DNA of 64,000 nucleotides from Acidobacteria subdivision 2 bacterium RH1 MAG20 (GTDB taxonomy: Bacteria; Acidobacteriota; Terriglobia; Terriglobales; Acidobacteriaceae): positions 160,110 through 224,109 of the forward strand of contig NFUO01000112.1 of assembly GCA_002197545.1 (NCBI GenBank). The letters are read 5' to 3'. The notes under the pieces were generated by a model. It was not told where the DNA came from and searched no databases. It saw only the letters and a program-made list of their open reading frames with translations. The position numbers and the translations under genes are program-made. Shown here one piece after another: positions 29,593 to 36,910 of the stretch. The stretch's first letter is position 1, and every line of letters starts with the position of its first letter.

Positions 29593-30527
29593 TGCCATCT
29601 CAAGTTGAAGTACGGCTCGTTTGGCCGGTCAGACCGAATGTTGAACCTTTCACGACGACCTTGTCGTACCAGCAATCCAACTTTGACATCCAACTTGACT
29701 TTCCAGTCCTATACCAAGTTGCTCCTGAGGTCCTATTGAATGGATATTCTTGGAGTAACCTTTCAATTCGGTGGGAACACAACTTCAGCGCAGAACGGCA
29801 GAGCTTTGCAGAATGGGCCGCCGACAGTGCAAACGCTAGCCGACTTGTCGAATCTGCTGAACAGGTACAGAACCGTCTGATTGATTTCGCAAAGAGTTCT
29901 CCTGTATCGCCAGATGACCTATCTTGTGTAAAACACTTTGGTCCTATCGATTGGCCGATGTATTCCGTAAGTGTTGAGGGGGTCGTCGTCTACACGAAGC
30001 TGGGAGCGTCAGCGTGGACTCAATTTCGATCCCAGCAATCTACTTTCATAAGCTCCGGCGCAACGATCGAGCAGATCGAATTCTCAAAACGTACATTGAG
30101 GCGGGCTGGCGATTTAGCCTTGTCTGGGTACACAACAGAAGCGGCACTGTTAGCAGTCGCGGTTCTTGACAATGCTGTTCAAAAGCATCTCATCCGCACA
30201 ATGATTGGTCGGGGCATCAAACGGGAGTCTGCCGACTCCCTTCTTCGCAATGTCACCACCAAGAGGATTGCAACTTATCTCGACCCAGTCCTTAAGCTCA
30301 TCTGTCAGCATTCTTTGGCAGAAGAAGATAAGCAGCTTTTCAAACGCATCCTAAAAATAAATCAACGACGAAACGACGCCATTCACAATGGGGCCGAAGT
30401 TTCTCGGAAGGATGCTATTGAAGCTATCGAAGCTTGTGAGGCAGCACTCCTATACCTTGATGGTGTTGAAAAGTCTGCTGCGCCGATTGCTAACCTGACG
30501 ATTGGATCAATTTTGGAGACCATCTAA
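29592..30527 (+). CDS. HEPN-motif protein of a two-gene cassette
   Basis: 311 residues; the ATG at 29592 overlaps the upstream stop by one base. Residues about 160-290 form a helical domain with R260-N-D-A-I-H265, a good match to the Rx4-6H motif of HEPN ribonucleases, preceded by helix-forming GDLALSGYTTEAALLAVAVL. Residues 1-155 show no motif I recognise and are mixed alpha/beta. HEPN domains in other systems cut RNA when triggered and are kept in check by a partner. Here the partner would be the ParA-like ATPase. The RNase activity is an inference from the motif only. Confidence 0.65.
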   Translation: MPSQVEVRLVWPVRPNVEPFTTTLSYQQSNFDIQLDFPVLYQVAPEVLLNGYSWSNLSIRWEHNFSAERQSFAEWAADSANASRLVESAEQVQNRLIDFAKSSPVSPDDLSCVKHFGPIDWPMYSVSVEGVVVYTKLGASAWTQFRSQQSTFISSGATIEQIEFSKRTLRRAGDLALSGYTTEAALLAVAVLDNAVQKHLIRTMIGRGIKRESADSLLRNVTTKRIATYLDPVLKLICQHSLAEEDKQLFKRILKINQRRNDAIHNGAEVSRKDAIEAIEACEAALLYLDGVEKSAAPIANLTIGSILETI

Positions 30528-30546
30528 CCGACTTCATGTTCCACGG

Positions 30547-31956
30547 TTATGGGTAAATTCTGTTCAAAGTTCTGGCGAAGGGGATGGTTTCGCGGACGTG
30601 GTCGAGGCCGCAGAGCCAGGCTACGACTCGCTCGATGCCCATGCCGAAGCCGGCGTGGGGGACGCTGCCGTATTTGCGCAGGTCGAGGTACCACTGGAAG
30701 GCGGCCAGCGGCAGGTTGTGCTCTTCGATGCGGGACTTCAACAGGTCGTAGCTGTCGACGCGCTGCGAGCCGCCGATGATTTCGCCGTAGCCCTCGGGGG
30801 CGAGGACGTCGACGCAGAGGGCCTTGGCGGGGTCGGCTGGGTCGGGCTGCATATAGAACGCCTTGATGGCGGCAGGATAGCGGTGGATCATGACCGGGCG
30901 GTCAAACTGGCTCGAGATGTAGGTCTCGTCGGGGGAGCCGAAGTCGTCGCCGTACTTGTGCGGGTTTTCGAGCTTACCGGATTTGTAGGCTTCGTCGAGC
31001 ATGGCGTGGGCTTCGTCGTAGCTTAGGCGGGGGAAGGCACTGCGTGCGGCGGACGCTGGAGACGCAGATCCTCCGCCTTCGGCGAAGGATGACAAGGTTG
31101 AAGAGGGGACTGGGTTGGCGGCGACGATGGGTTCGAGCTTGGTTACGTCGCGGCCGATTACTTTGAGATCGGCGCGATGGGATTCGAGGACGCGGGTGAC
31201 GATGTGGGTGATGAAGGCTTCGGCGAGGTCCATGATGTCGTCGAGACCGGCGTAGGCTACCTCGGGCTCGATCATCCAGAACTCGGTGAGGTGGCGGCGC
31301 GTCTTCGATTTTTCTGCGCGAAACGTCGGGCCGAAGCTGTAGACCTTGCCCAGAGCGAGTGCGGTGGCTTCGATGTAGAGTTGGCCGGACTGGGTGAGAT
31401 AGGCTTTATCGTCGTCGAAGTAGTCCATCTCGAATAGTTCGCTGGTGCCTTCGCAGGCATTCGGCGTCAGGATGGGCGGATCGGTGCGGATGAAGCCGTG
31501 GGTGTCGAAGTATTCGGCTGCGGCTCGCATGATGGTGGCGCGGACGCGCAGGATGGCCGACTGGCGCGGGGTGCGCAGCCAGAGGTGGCGGTGCTCCATG
31601 AGGAAGTCGACGCCGTGCTCTTTGAGCGAGATGGGGAAGGGGGTTTCGTCGGGGACGCGCTGGACGACTTCGACGTTCTCGACGTCGAGCTCGTAGCCGC
31701 TGGGAGCGCGGCTGTCGGCGCGGACCTTGCCTGTGACGATCACGCTGGACTCGAGCGTGAGATTTTTGAGCGTCTCGAAGACTGCTTCAGGCACGGCGGC
31801 CTTGGGGACGATGCCCTGGATGGTTCCGGTGCCGTCGCGGAAGATGGGGAAGAGGAGCTTGCCTGAGGCGCGCAGGTTGTAGAGCCAGCCGCGCAGAGTG
31901 ATGGTTTGGCCTTCGTGCGCGGAGAGGGAGGCTATGGTGGCGATGATGTTCGACAT
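30547..31956 (-). CDS. asnS: Asparaginyl-tRNA synthetase, with a repeat-derived insert
   Basis: 469 residues. The N-terminal OB-fold ([18 protein letters not shown]) binds the anticodon; the class II core has motif 2 [17 protein letters not shown] and motif 3 [13 protein letters not shown]. The enzyme charges tRNA-Asn. Residues about 278-315, just before [13 protein letters not shown], contain an extra low-complexity stretch ([19 protein letters not shown]) that other AsnRS lack at this place; its DNA includes a palindrome related to the dispersed repeats (31063-31095). The reading frame is kept. Confidence 0.93.
   Translation of the reverse strand: MSNIIATIASLSAHEGQTITLRGWLYNLRASGKLLFPIFRDGTGTIQGIVPKAAVPEAVFETLKNLTLESSVIVTGKVRADSRAPSGYELDVENVEVVQRVPDETPFPISLKEHGVDFLMEHRHLWLRTPRQSAILRVRATIMRAAAEYFDTHGFIRTDPPILTPNACEGTSELFEMDYFDDDKAYLTQSGQLYIEATALALGKVYSFGPTFRAEKSKTRRHLTEFWMIEPEVAYAGLDDIMDLAEAFITHIVTRVLESHRADLKVIGRDVTKLEPIVAANPVPSSTLSSFAEGGGSASPASAARSAFPRLSYDEAHAMLDEAYKSGKLENPHKYGDDFGSPDETYISSQFDRPVMIHRYPAAIKAFYMQPDPADPAKALCVDVLAPEGYGEIIGGSQRVDSYDLLKSRIEEHNLPLAAFQWYLDLRKYGSVPHAGFGMGIERVVAWLCGLDHVRETIPFARTLNRIYP
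31063..31095. repeat. Palindromic repeat inside asnS
   Basis: ATCCTCCGCC and GGCGAAGGAT form a 10-bp stem (one mismatch) around TTC, flanked by CGCAG and GACAA. The right side GGATGACA matches family C repeats (49291-49346, 45003-45066), so this looks like an internally shortened copy translated in frame. Confidence 0.55.
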
Positions 31957-31971
31957 GGCGCTATCAGTCTA

Positions 31972-32832
31972 CTAGCGCGTCATGTCCTCAAAGATGTTCC
32001 ATGAGTCAGCGGACTTCTTCGTTACGCTTTCGGCGGTCTCTTCGAGGTCGTGGGCTATTTCGAGGATGCCGGGGGTGGTTGGCGGTAGCGTAGCTATTTG
32101 TTTGGCTACATTTTTCCAGTCGATCTTGCCGGAGTTGGGCCAGAGGTGGTCGTCTTTGATGCCCTGGTTGTCGTGAAGGTGAAGTTCGGCGATGCGGGGC
32201 TTGAGGAGCTCGAAGGCTGCGTCGATGCCGGCGTTGTTTTCGGGCGCGGCGAGGTGGGCGTGGCTGATGTCGAGCGTGATGCCTACATTGTCGAAGTGGC
32301 CTACGCGGAGGATTTCGAGGAGGTGTTCGGGCGTCGTGACTTCGTTCTGCAGGTTTTCTAGGAGGATTTTTACGCCGAGCGGATGGGCGAAGGCCTTGAG
32401 ATGCTCGATGGCGGTGAGGGAGTTCTCGAGGGCGCGGGTGTTCCACGGCTCGTCCTTGAGACCGAGGTGGAGGGTGATGGCGCGGAAGGGGATCTGTTCG
32501 GCGGACTCGATGGCGCGTTTGACCTCGTCCATCGCGTCGATGCGGCGGGACTTTTCGGGGTCGATGAGGTTGAGGGTGGGAGCGACGTGGCGGCTCCACT
32601 GGGCGGCGGCCCCGCCATCGTTATAGAGAGGCTGGTGGAGGGTGGCGGCGACCTGGTTGGAGCGGAACCATGCGGCGATCTCGCGGACGATAGAGCGGTC
32701 GGCGTAGTCGAAGTGGTGGCGGACGGCGAAGACTTCGATGACCTGAGCGCCACCCTGGTGCATGGCATCGAGCAGTTCGGCGTGCAGGCGCTGCTGGAGA
32801 AAGACGTGGGTAGAGATACCGGGTTGCATCAA
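31972..32832 (-). CDS. Sugar phosphate isomerase/epimerase (TIM barrel)
   Basis: 286 residues of the AP-endonuclease-2/xylose-isomerase-like TIM-barrel family. Likely metal ligands occur in LHLGLKDE, KILLENLQNE (Glu), GITLDISHAHL (Asp, His) and ELHLHDNQG (His-Asp). A member would isomerise or epimerise a sugar or inositol derivative; the substrate is not evident. It starts 140 bases downstream of asnS's start region on the same strand and just before it in transcription order, so co-transcription with asnS is plausible. Confidence 0.82.
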   Translation of the reverse strand: MMQPGISTHVFLQQRLHAELLDAMHQGGAQVIEVFAVRHHFDYADRSIVREIAAWFRSNQVAATLHQPLYNDGGAAAQWSRHVAPTLNLIDPEKSRRIDAMDEVKRAIESAEQIPFRAITLHLGLKDEPWNTRALENSLTAIEHLKAFAHPLGVKILLENLQNEVTTPEHLLEILRVGHFDNVGITLDISHAHLAAPENNAGIDAAFELLKPRIAELHLHDNQGIKDDHLWPNSGKIDWKNVAKQIATLPPTTPGILEIAHDLEETAESVTKKSADSWNIFEDMTR

Positions 32833-32939
32833 TTTCTAAGTTACAGCAGCGTGACGCGCGAGGGATGTGGCGAGAGAGGTTCGCGACGTGGGGCATCGGC
32901 TAGAATCGGAACGCGATGGATAAGGAGCGGTGAGACAGA

Positions 32940-33734
32940 ATGAAGATGTTAGTCCGTTTATTTTTGCTTGCATGTGTGCCGTTTGTGACGGTTGGCAGCT
33001 ATGGCCAGACTGCTGCCCCAGCTTCGACGGCTATCCCCTCATCTGCTCCGGCAGCCGATACTGCGACGGCGAAACAGACCGCCACGATAGAGGCGAAGCT
33101 GAATGACTGGCCGCAACTGGCACGGTATCGGGCTGACAATGCGGCACTGGCGCCGGTGGCTGCGGGCGAGCAGCGCGTGGTGTTTTATGGCGACTCGATT
33201 ACGGATGCGTGGGGGCGACGGCCGGGGACGGAGAGCACTTTCTTTCCGGGAAAGCCTTATGTGAATCGCGGCATCAGCGGACAGACGACGCCGCAGATGG
33301 TGGTGCGGTTTCGTCAGGATGTGATCGACCTGCATCCGGCGGCGGTGGTGATTCTGGCGGGGACGAACGACATTGCAGGGAACACCGGGCCGATGACGCC
33401 GGAGATGACCGAGGACAACTTCCGGTCGATGGCCGATCTGGCGACGGCGAATGGTATCAAGGTGATTCTGGCGTCGATTACGCCTGCGTTCGACTATCCG
33501 TGGCGGCGGGGTCTGGAGCCTGCTCCGAAGGTCCGGGCGCTGAATGCGTGGCTGAAGGATTATTGCCAGCGGCACTCGTATACCTATCTGGATTACTACT
33601 CGGCGCTGACCGATGCCGAGGGTGGGATGAAGCCGGGGACCAGCGTCGACGGCATTCATCCGAACGAAAAGGGCTACGCGATCATGGAGCCGCTGGCGCA
33701 GGCGGCGATCGATAAGACGCTTAGCAGTAAATGA
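32940..33734 (+). CDS. Secreted SGNH/GDSL hydrolase
   Basis: 264 residues with a signal peptide (about 1-22, ending SYGQT); AAGGAG lies upstream of the ATG. Block I is VVFYGDSITDAWG with the nucleophile S86, block II contains RGISGQTTPQ (Gly), block III AGTNDIAGN (Asn) and block V DGIHPNEKGY (Asp-His). This is the GDSL esterase/acetylhydrolase family, probably acting on acylated carbohydrates in the periplasm or outside. A proline/alanine/serine linker occupies residues 25-48. Confidence 0.9.
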   Translation: MKMLVRLFLLACVPFVTVGSYGQTAAPASTAIPSSAPAADTATAKQTATIEAKLNDWPQLARYRADNAALAPVAAGEQRVVFYGDSITDAWGRRPGTESTFFPGKPYVNRGISGQTTPQMVVRFRQDVIDLHPAAVVILAGTNDIAGNTGPMTPEMTEDNFRSMADLATANGIKVILASITPAFDYPWRRGLEPAPKVRALNAWLKDYCQRHSYTYLDYYSALTDAEGGMKPGTSVDGIHPNEKGYAIMEPLAQAAIDKTLSSK

Positions 33735-33751
33735 CGGGGTAGAATCTCTGC

Positions 33752-34264
33752 ATGATTCGGAGTTACAAAGGAATTACACCGGTGGTACCCGTTAGCTGCT
33801 ACGTCGATGCTTCGGCGCAGGTGATCGGCGATGTCGTGCTGGGCGAGCAGGCCAGCATATGGATGAACGCGGTGGTGCGGGGCGATGTGAATTCCATCCG
33901 CATCGGCGCGAAGAGCAACGTGCAGGACTGCGCTGTGCTGCACGGGATGCGCAACCTGTTTCCGGTGATTGTGGGTGAGATGGTGACGATTGGTCACAAT
34001 GCTACGGTGCATGGATGCATCCTCGAAGATGCGGTGCTGATCGGGATCGGCGCAGTGGTGCTCAATAAAGCTCGCATCGGCGAGGGCAGCATCATCGCCG
34101 CTGGAGCGGTGATTCCGGAGCAGATGGTGATTCCTGCGAACTCGCTGGTGGCGGGGGTTCCGGGAAAGATTCGGCGGACGCTGGGGGATGAGGACCGCAA
34201 GATGATTCTGAAGTACGCGCAGAACTATCTCGACTATACGGCCATTTATTTGAACGAAAAATAG
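33752..34264 (+). CDS. Gamma-carbonic anhydrase family protein
   Basis: 170 residues made of left-handed beta-helix hexapeptide repeats ([LIV]-G-x4, e.g. VIGDVVLGEQASIW and VLIGIGAVVLNKARIGEGS). The three zinc-ligand histidines of the family are present at H64, H82 and H87 (AVLHGM, TIGHNATVHGC). It starts 17 bases after the GDSL gene and is likely in the same operon. Many relatives (YrdA/CaiE type) lack proven carbonic anhydrase activity, so the name is a family label. Confidence 0.9.
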   Translation: MIRSYKGITPVVPVSCYVDASAQVIGDVVLGEQASIWMNAVVRGDVNSIRIGAKSNVQDCAVLHGMRNLFPVIVGEMVTIGHNATVHGCILEDAVLIGIGAVVLNKARIGEGSIIAAGAVIPEQMVIPANSLVAGVPGKIRRTLGDEDRKMILKYAQNYLDYTAIYLNEK

Positions 34265-34437
34265 GTCGTGGGTCAGTTCCCGATTAGCCCGTAATCCGGA
34301 AGATTGGGACACTCCGATGTTTCAAACGCATTCTTAGCCTCCGGTGCTTGGTTTTTCGAAAAACTGAGATGACTCACTTTGAGGCCTAATCAGGTAGCAC
34401 GCGGGAAACTGCACTGGCTTAGAAGACGCATTCGGCA

Positions 34438-34476
34438 GGTGCCCATCCTTCGCAACTGCGCAAAGAACGGGACACC
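34438..34476. repeat. Family E palindromic repeat
   Basis: GGTGCCCATCCTTCGC and GCGCAAAGAACGGGACACC form an imperfect hairpin. The GCGAAGGATGGGCACC reading on the other strand resembles the palindrome found inside aspS at 40463-40500. The rest of the 34265-34489 gap shows no gene. Confidence 0.5.
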
Positions 34477-34489
34477 CGCGCATTCGTGA

Positions 34490-35248
34490 TTACTTGCTGG
34501 TCGCGCTGTTGAGGAGCCAGTCGTCAAGGCGGGTTGGCGCGATGCGTGGATTGTTGGTGCCGGGGTTGAGAGAGTTGTCGTCGATCGTGTAACCGTAGTA
34601 GGTTGCACTGGGATCGGCGATGACGTTGCGTGGGTCATGCCTCGCGGCGAGTACTTTGCGTGCGAAATCGGCCATGGGGAGACGCTCGGGTCCGGCGACT
34701 TCGACGATGTCGTTGGCCGGTTTGCCGAGGACGACATCTGCAAGTGCAGCGGCGACATCGTCGGCTGCGAGCGGCTGCATGAGTGCCGACGGCAGTCGGA
34801 CGGTGTCTCCCTGCGTGGAGGTGTCGGCGATGGCGCCGAAGAACTCGAAGAATTGAGTTGCGCGAAGGATGGTGAAAGCCACGCCGGACGCCTTGATCAG
34901 GGACTCCTGCGCGATCTTGGCGCGCATGTAGCCGCCGCTGGCCAGGCGATCGGCTCCCACGACGGAGAGTGCAACGTAGTGAGCGACTCCTGCAGCCTTC
35001 TCGGCAGCAACGATGTTGCGTGTCGAGGTCTCGAAGAAGTTCAGCACGGCTGTCTCTTCGAACGAAGGAGAGTTGGAGACGTCGACGAGAGCGTGCGCAC
35101 CGTTGAAAGCTTCTACGAGTCCTGCGCCTGTTAGGGTGTTCACGCCAGAGGAAGGTGAGGCCGCAATGGCCTCATGGCCCTTGGCTGTGAGCTTGTTGAC
35201 GAGTTTCTTTCCGATGAGTCCTGTACCGCCAATCACTACGATTTTCAT
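34490..35248 (-). CDS. NmrA-like NAD(P)-binding epimerase/reductase
   Basis: 252 residues of the atypical short-chain dehydrogenase class. The N-terminal IVVIGGTGLIGKKLVNKL (GxxGxxG, residues about 3-20) is the NAD(P) site; the usual Tyr-Lys pair is not clear, as in NmrA-type members. PLAADDVAAALADVV is the typical late motif. It lies downstream of the cupin and ECF sigma genes on the same strand. ECF41 sigma genes are commonly adjacent to such oxidoreductase or epimerase genes, so it is a likely regulon member. Confidence 0.8.
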   Translation of the reverse strand: MKIVVIGGTGLIGKKLVNKLTAKGHEAIAASPSSGVNTLTGAGLVEAFNGAHALVDVSNSPSFEETAVLNFFETSTRNIVAAEKAAGVAHYVALSVVGADRLASGGYMRAKIAQESLIKASGVAFTILRATQFFEFFGAIADTSTQGDTVRLPSALMQPLAADDVAAALADVVLGKPANDIVEVAGPERLPMADFARKVLAARHDPRNVIADPSATYYGYTIDDNSLNPGTNNPRIAPTRLDDWLLNSATSK

Positions 35249-35351
35249 AAGTTACCTTTCGTTTCGTTGCCGCAGAGGCAGACGGGTTGTCCGGGATCTT
35301 CCCGGTGTTGTGGAGAGTGGTTGTTGTCGCTTTAGCTGGAGCGTGGCCAAG

Positions 35352-35732
35352 TTATCTCACCGGGATCAGTACCGGGGCGTCCTTGTCTTTGATCAGGAAG
35401 ACGAGAAACTTCGCAGATTTGGTCTTGCTTGCGTTGCGGCCCACGGTGTGGATATCGTCTGGGCCTTCGTAGAAGGTCTGGCCCGGAATCAGCGTGGTCT
35501 CTTTGCCGCCTTTGACCTGCATAACGACGGAGCCTTCCAGCACATAGACAAAAGCATGCGCGTTGTGGCGATGGACGGGGTCGGATGCGCCAGGCGGATA
35601 GTCGACGGTGATCATCAGGCCTTCCTTGCCGGGAAGGTCTGCCAGATTTTTCGAAATGAGAGGCGTGACCTTGGCTTGCTGAGCCATTGCCGTTCCGGCG
35701 AGAAGGCATGTCAGCAATAGAGTCTTCTTCAT
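35352..35732 (-). CDS. Secreted cupin domain protein
   Basis: 126 residues from the ATG at 35732, where a signal peptide (MKKTLLLTCLLAGTAMAQQ) starts; the ORF could begin at 35774 but that would put 14 residues before it. A single cupin-2 barrel carries metal-ligand-like residues in DPVHRHNAHAFVYVLEGSV (two His, Glu) and a late GPDDIHTV (His). Function unknown; likely a small periplasmic metalloprotein. A predicted ECF41 promoter lies 37 bases upstream. Confidence 0.82.
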   Translation of the reverse strand: MKKTLLLTCLLAGTAMAQQAKVTPLISKNLADLPGKEGLMITVDYPPGASDPVHRHNAHAFVYVLEGSVVMQVKGGKETTLIPGQTFYEGPDDIHTVGRNASKTKSAKFLVFLIKDKDAPVLIPVR

Positions 35733-35768
35733 GGATCCACTCCTTATTCCATAGTTCTTAATAACAAG

Positions 35769-35795
35769 GACCAAGGACAGGCGCGTTCTGTGACA
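35769..35795 (-). promoter_or_regulatory. Predicted ECF41 sigma-factor promoter
   Basis: On the minus strand the sequence reads TGTCACA, 16 bases, then GGTC. The known ECF41 consensus is TGTCACA at -35 and CGTC/CGTA at -10 with about this spacing, so the -35 element is exact and the -10 differs at one base. It lies 37 bases before the cupin start and 36 bases after the ECF41 stop. Confidence 0.6.
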
Positions 35796-35830
35796 TGGTT
35801 TGTGAAAAAGGTCTATCAGACGGCGGAGGA

Positions 35831-36736
35831 TCAGGTGCTGGGGTGTGATCCGAACTTAGAGATGGCGGCGAGTTTTGCGGGATTCATGATCCACATGATC
35901 TGACCGATGCCCTGCTCCGATGCGTCGATCGAGACCAGCGCAATGACGGTGTCGCCGCGAGAAATGAGCACGGACGGTTGGCCGTTGGTCTTCATCGGGG
36001 AAAGGGTGACGCCGATCCAGAAGTGCGAGGCGAAGGATGAGATGAACTTTGCCACGCGGGCACGACCGAGGATGGGGATGCGGGCGGCAGTGACGACTCC
36101 TCCGCCGTCGGAGTAGGAAACGATGTCTGAGACAAAGAGTTGTTCCAACTCGGCGAGATCGCCTTTCCGCGCGGCGGAGACCAAGGCTACAAGTAGCCGT
36201 TGCCGCTCGGCGTCGTTTGCTGGAACTCGACGCTCGTCAGTGATGTGCTTGCGGGCACGGGTGACAAGCTGGCGCGCGTTGGCCTCGGCGATCTGAAGGA
36301 TGTTTGCGATCTCGCTGTAGGAGTAATCGAAGGCTTCGCGGAGGACATAGGCTGCGCGTTCGTTGGGCGTGAGCTTCTCGAGCAGTAGCAGGACGGCGAG
36401 CTCGAGGGCTTCGCCACGTTCGGCTCCAAGGGTTGGGTCAGAGCTGGTGTCAACGGGCTCGGGAAGCCAAGGGCCGATGTAGGTCTCGCGGCGGGTACGT
36501 GCGGACTGCGTGAGGTTGATGGCCAGGCGCGTCGTCGTGGTGATGAGAAACGCGGTCGCGTCCTGCACGGCGGCGCGGTCGGTGGACTGCCAGCGCAGCC
36601 AGGCGTCCTGCACAATGTCCTCGGCCTCGGCGACGGTCCCGAGCATGCGGTAGGCAATACCGAAGAGACGAGGGCGCACGCCTAAGAAGACTGATACGGC
36701 TTGATCGAGTGTGCCGGCATCTTCGAGGGGCTGCAT
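35831..36736 (-). CDS. ECF41-type RNA polymerase sigma factor (SigJ-like)
   Basis: 301 residues, longer than plain ECF sigma factors because of a C-terminal SnoaL-like extension. Sigma2 region: AEDIVQDAWLRWQ (about 38-50); sigma4 region: LTPNERAAYVLREAFDYSYSE (about 122-142). The extension carries SDGGGVVTAA (209-218) and NPAKL (285-289), matching the DGGGK and NPDKL motifs that in ECF41 proteins replace an anti-sigma factor by controlling activity from within. No anti-sigma gene is adjacent. Predicted targets are the cupin and NmrA-like genes downstream. Confidence 0.88.
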   Translation of the reverse strand: MQPLEDAGTLDQAVSVFLGVRPRLFGIAYRMLGTVAEAEDIVQDAWLRWQSTDRAAVQDATAFLITTTTRLAINLTQSARTRRETYIGPWLPEPVDTSSDPTLGAERGEALELAVLLLLEKLTPNERAAYVLREAFDYSYSEIANILQIAEANARQLVTRARKHITDERRVPANDAERQRLLVALVSAARKGDLAELEQLFVSDIVSYSDGGGVVTAARIPILGRARVAKFISSFASHFWIGVTLSPMKTNGQPSVLISRGDTVIALVSIDASEQGIGQIMWIMNPAKLAAISKFGSHPST

Positions 36737-36910
36737 TTCATCATTTTACTAAGGAGGAAGTTGAGTGGTTGGTAGGCAAAGCCTGATAGCTAACGAATAC
36801 GTCCTTGTTGTCACTTACCTCCCGGATTGTCGGCAGTTCGGAAACTGGCCCACTACCGAAAAATAGCTGCTACGCCGTGGAAGTGGCAGATTCGCTACAC
36901 TTGAAGAACA

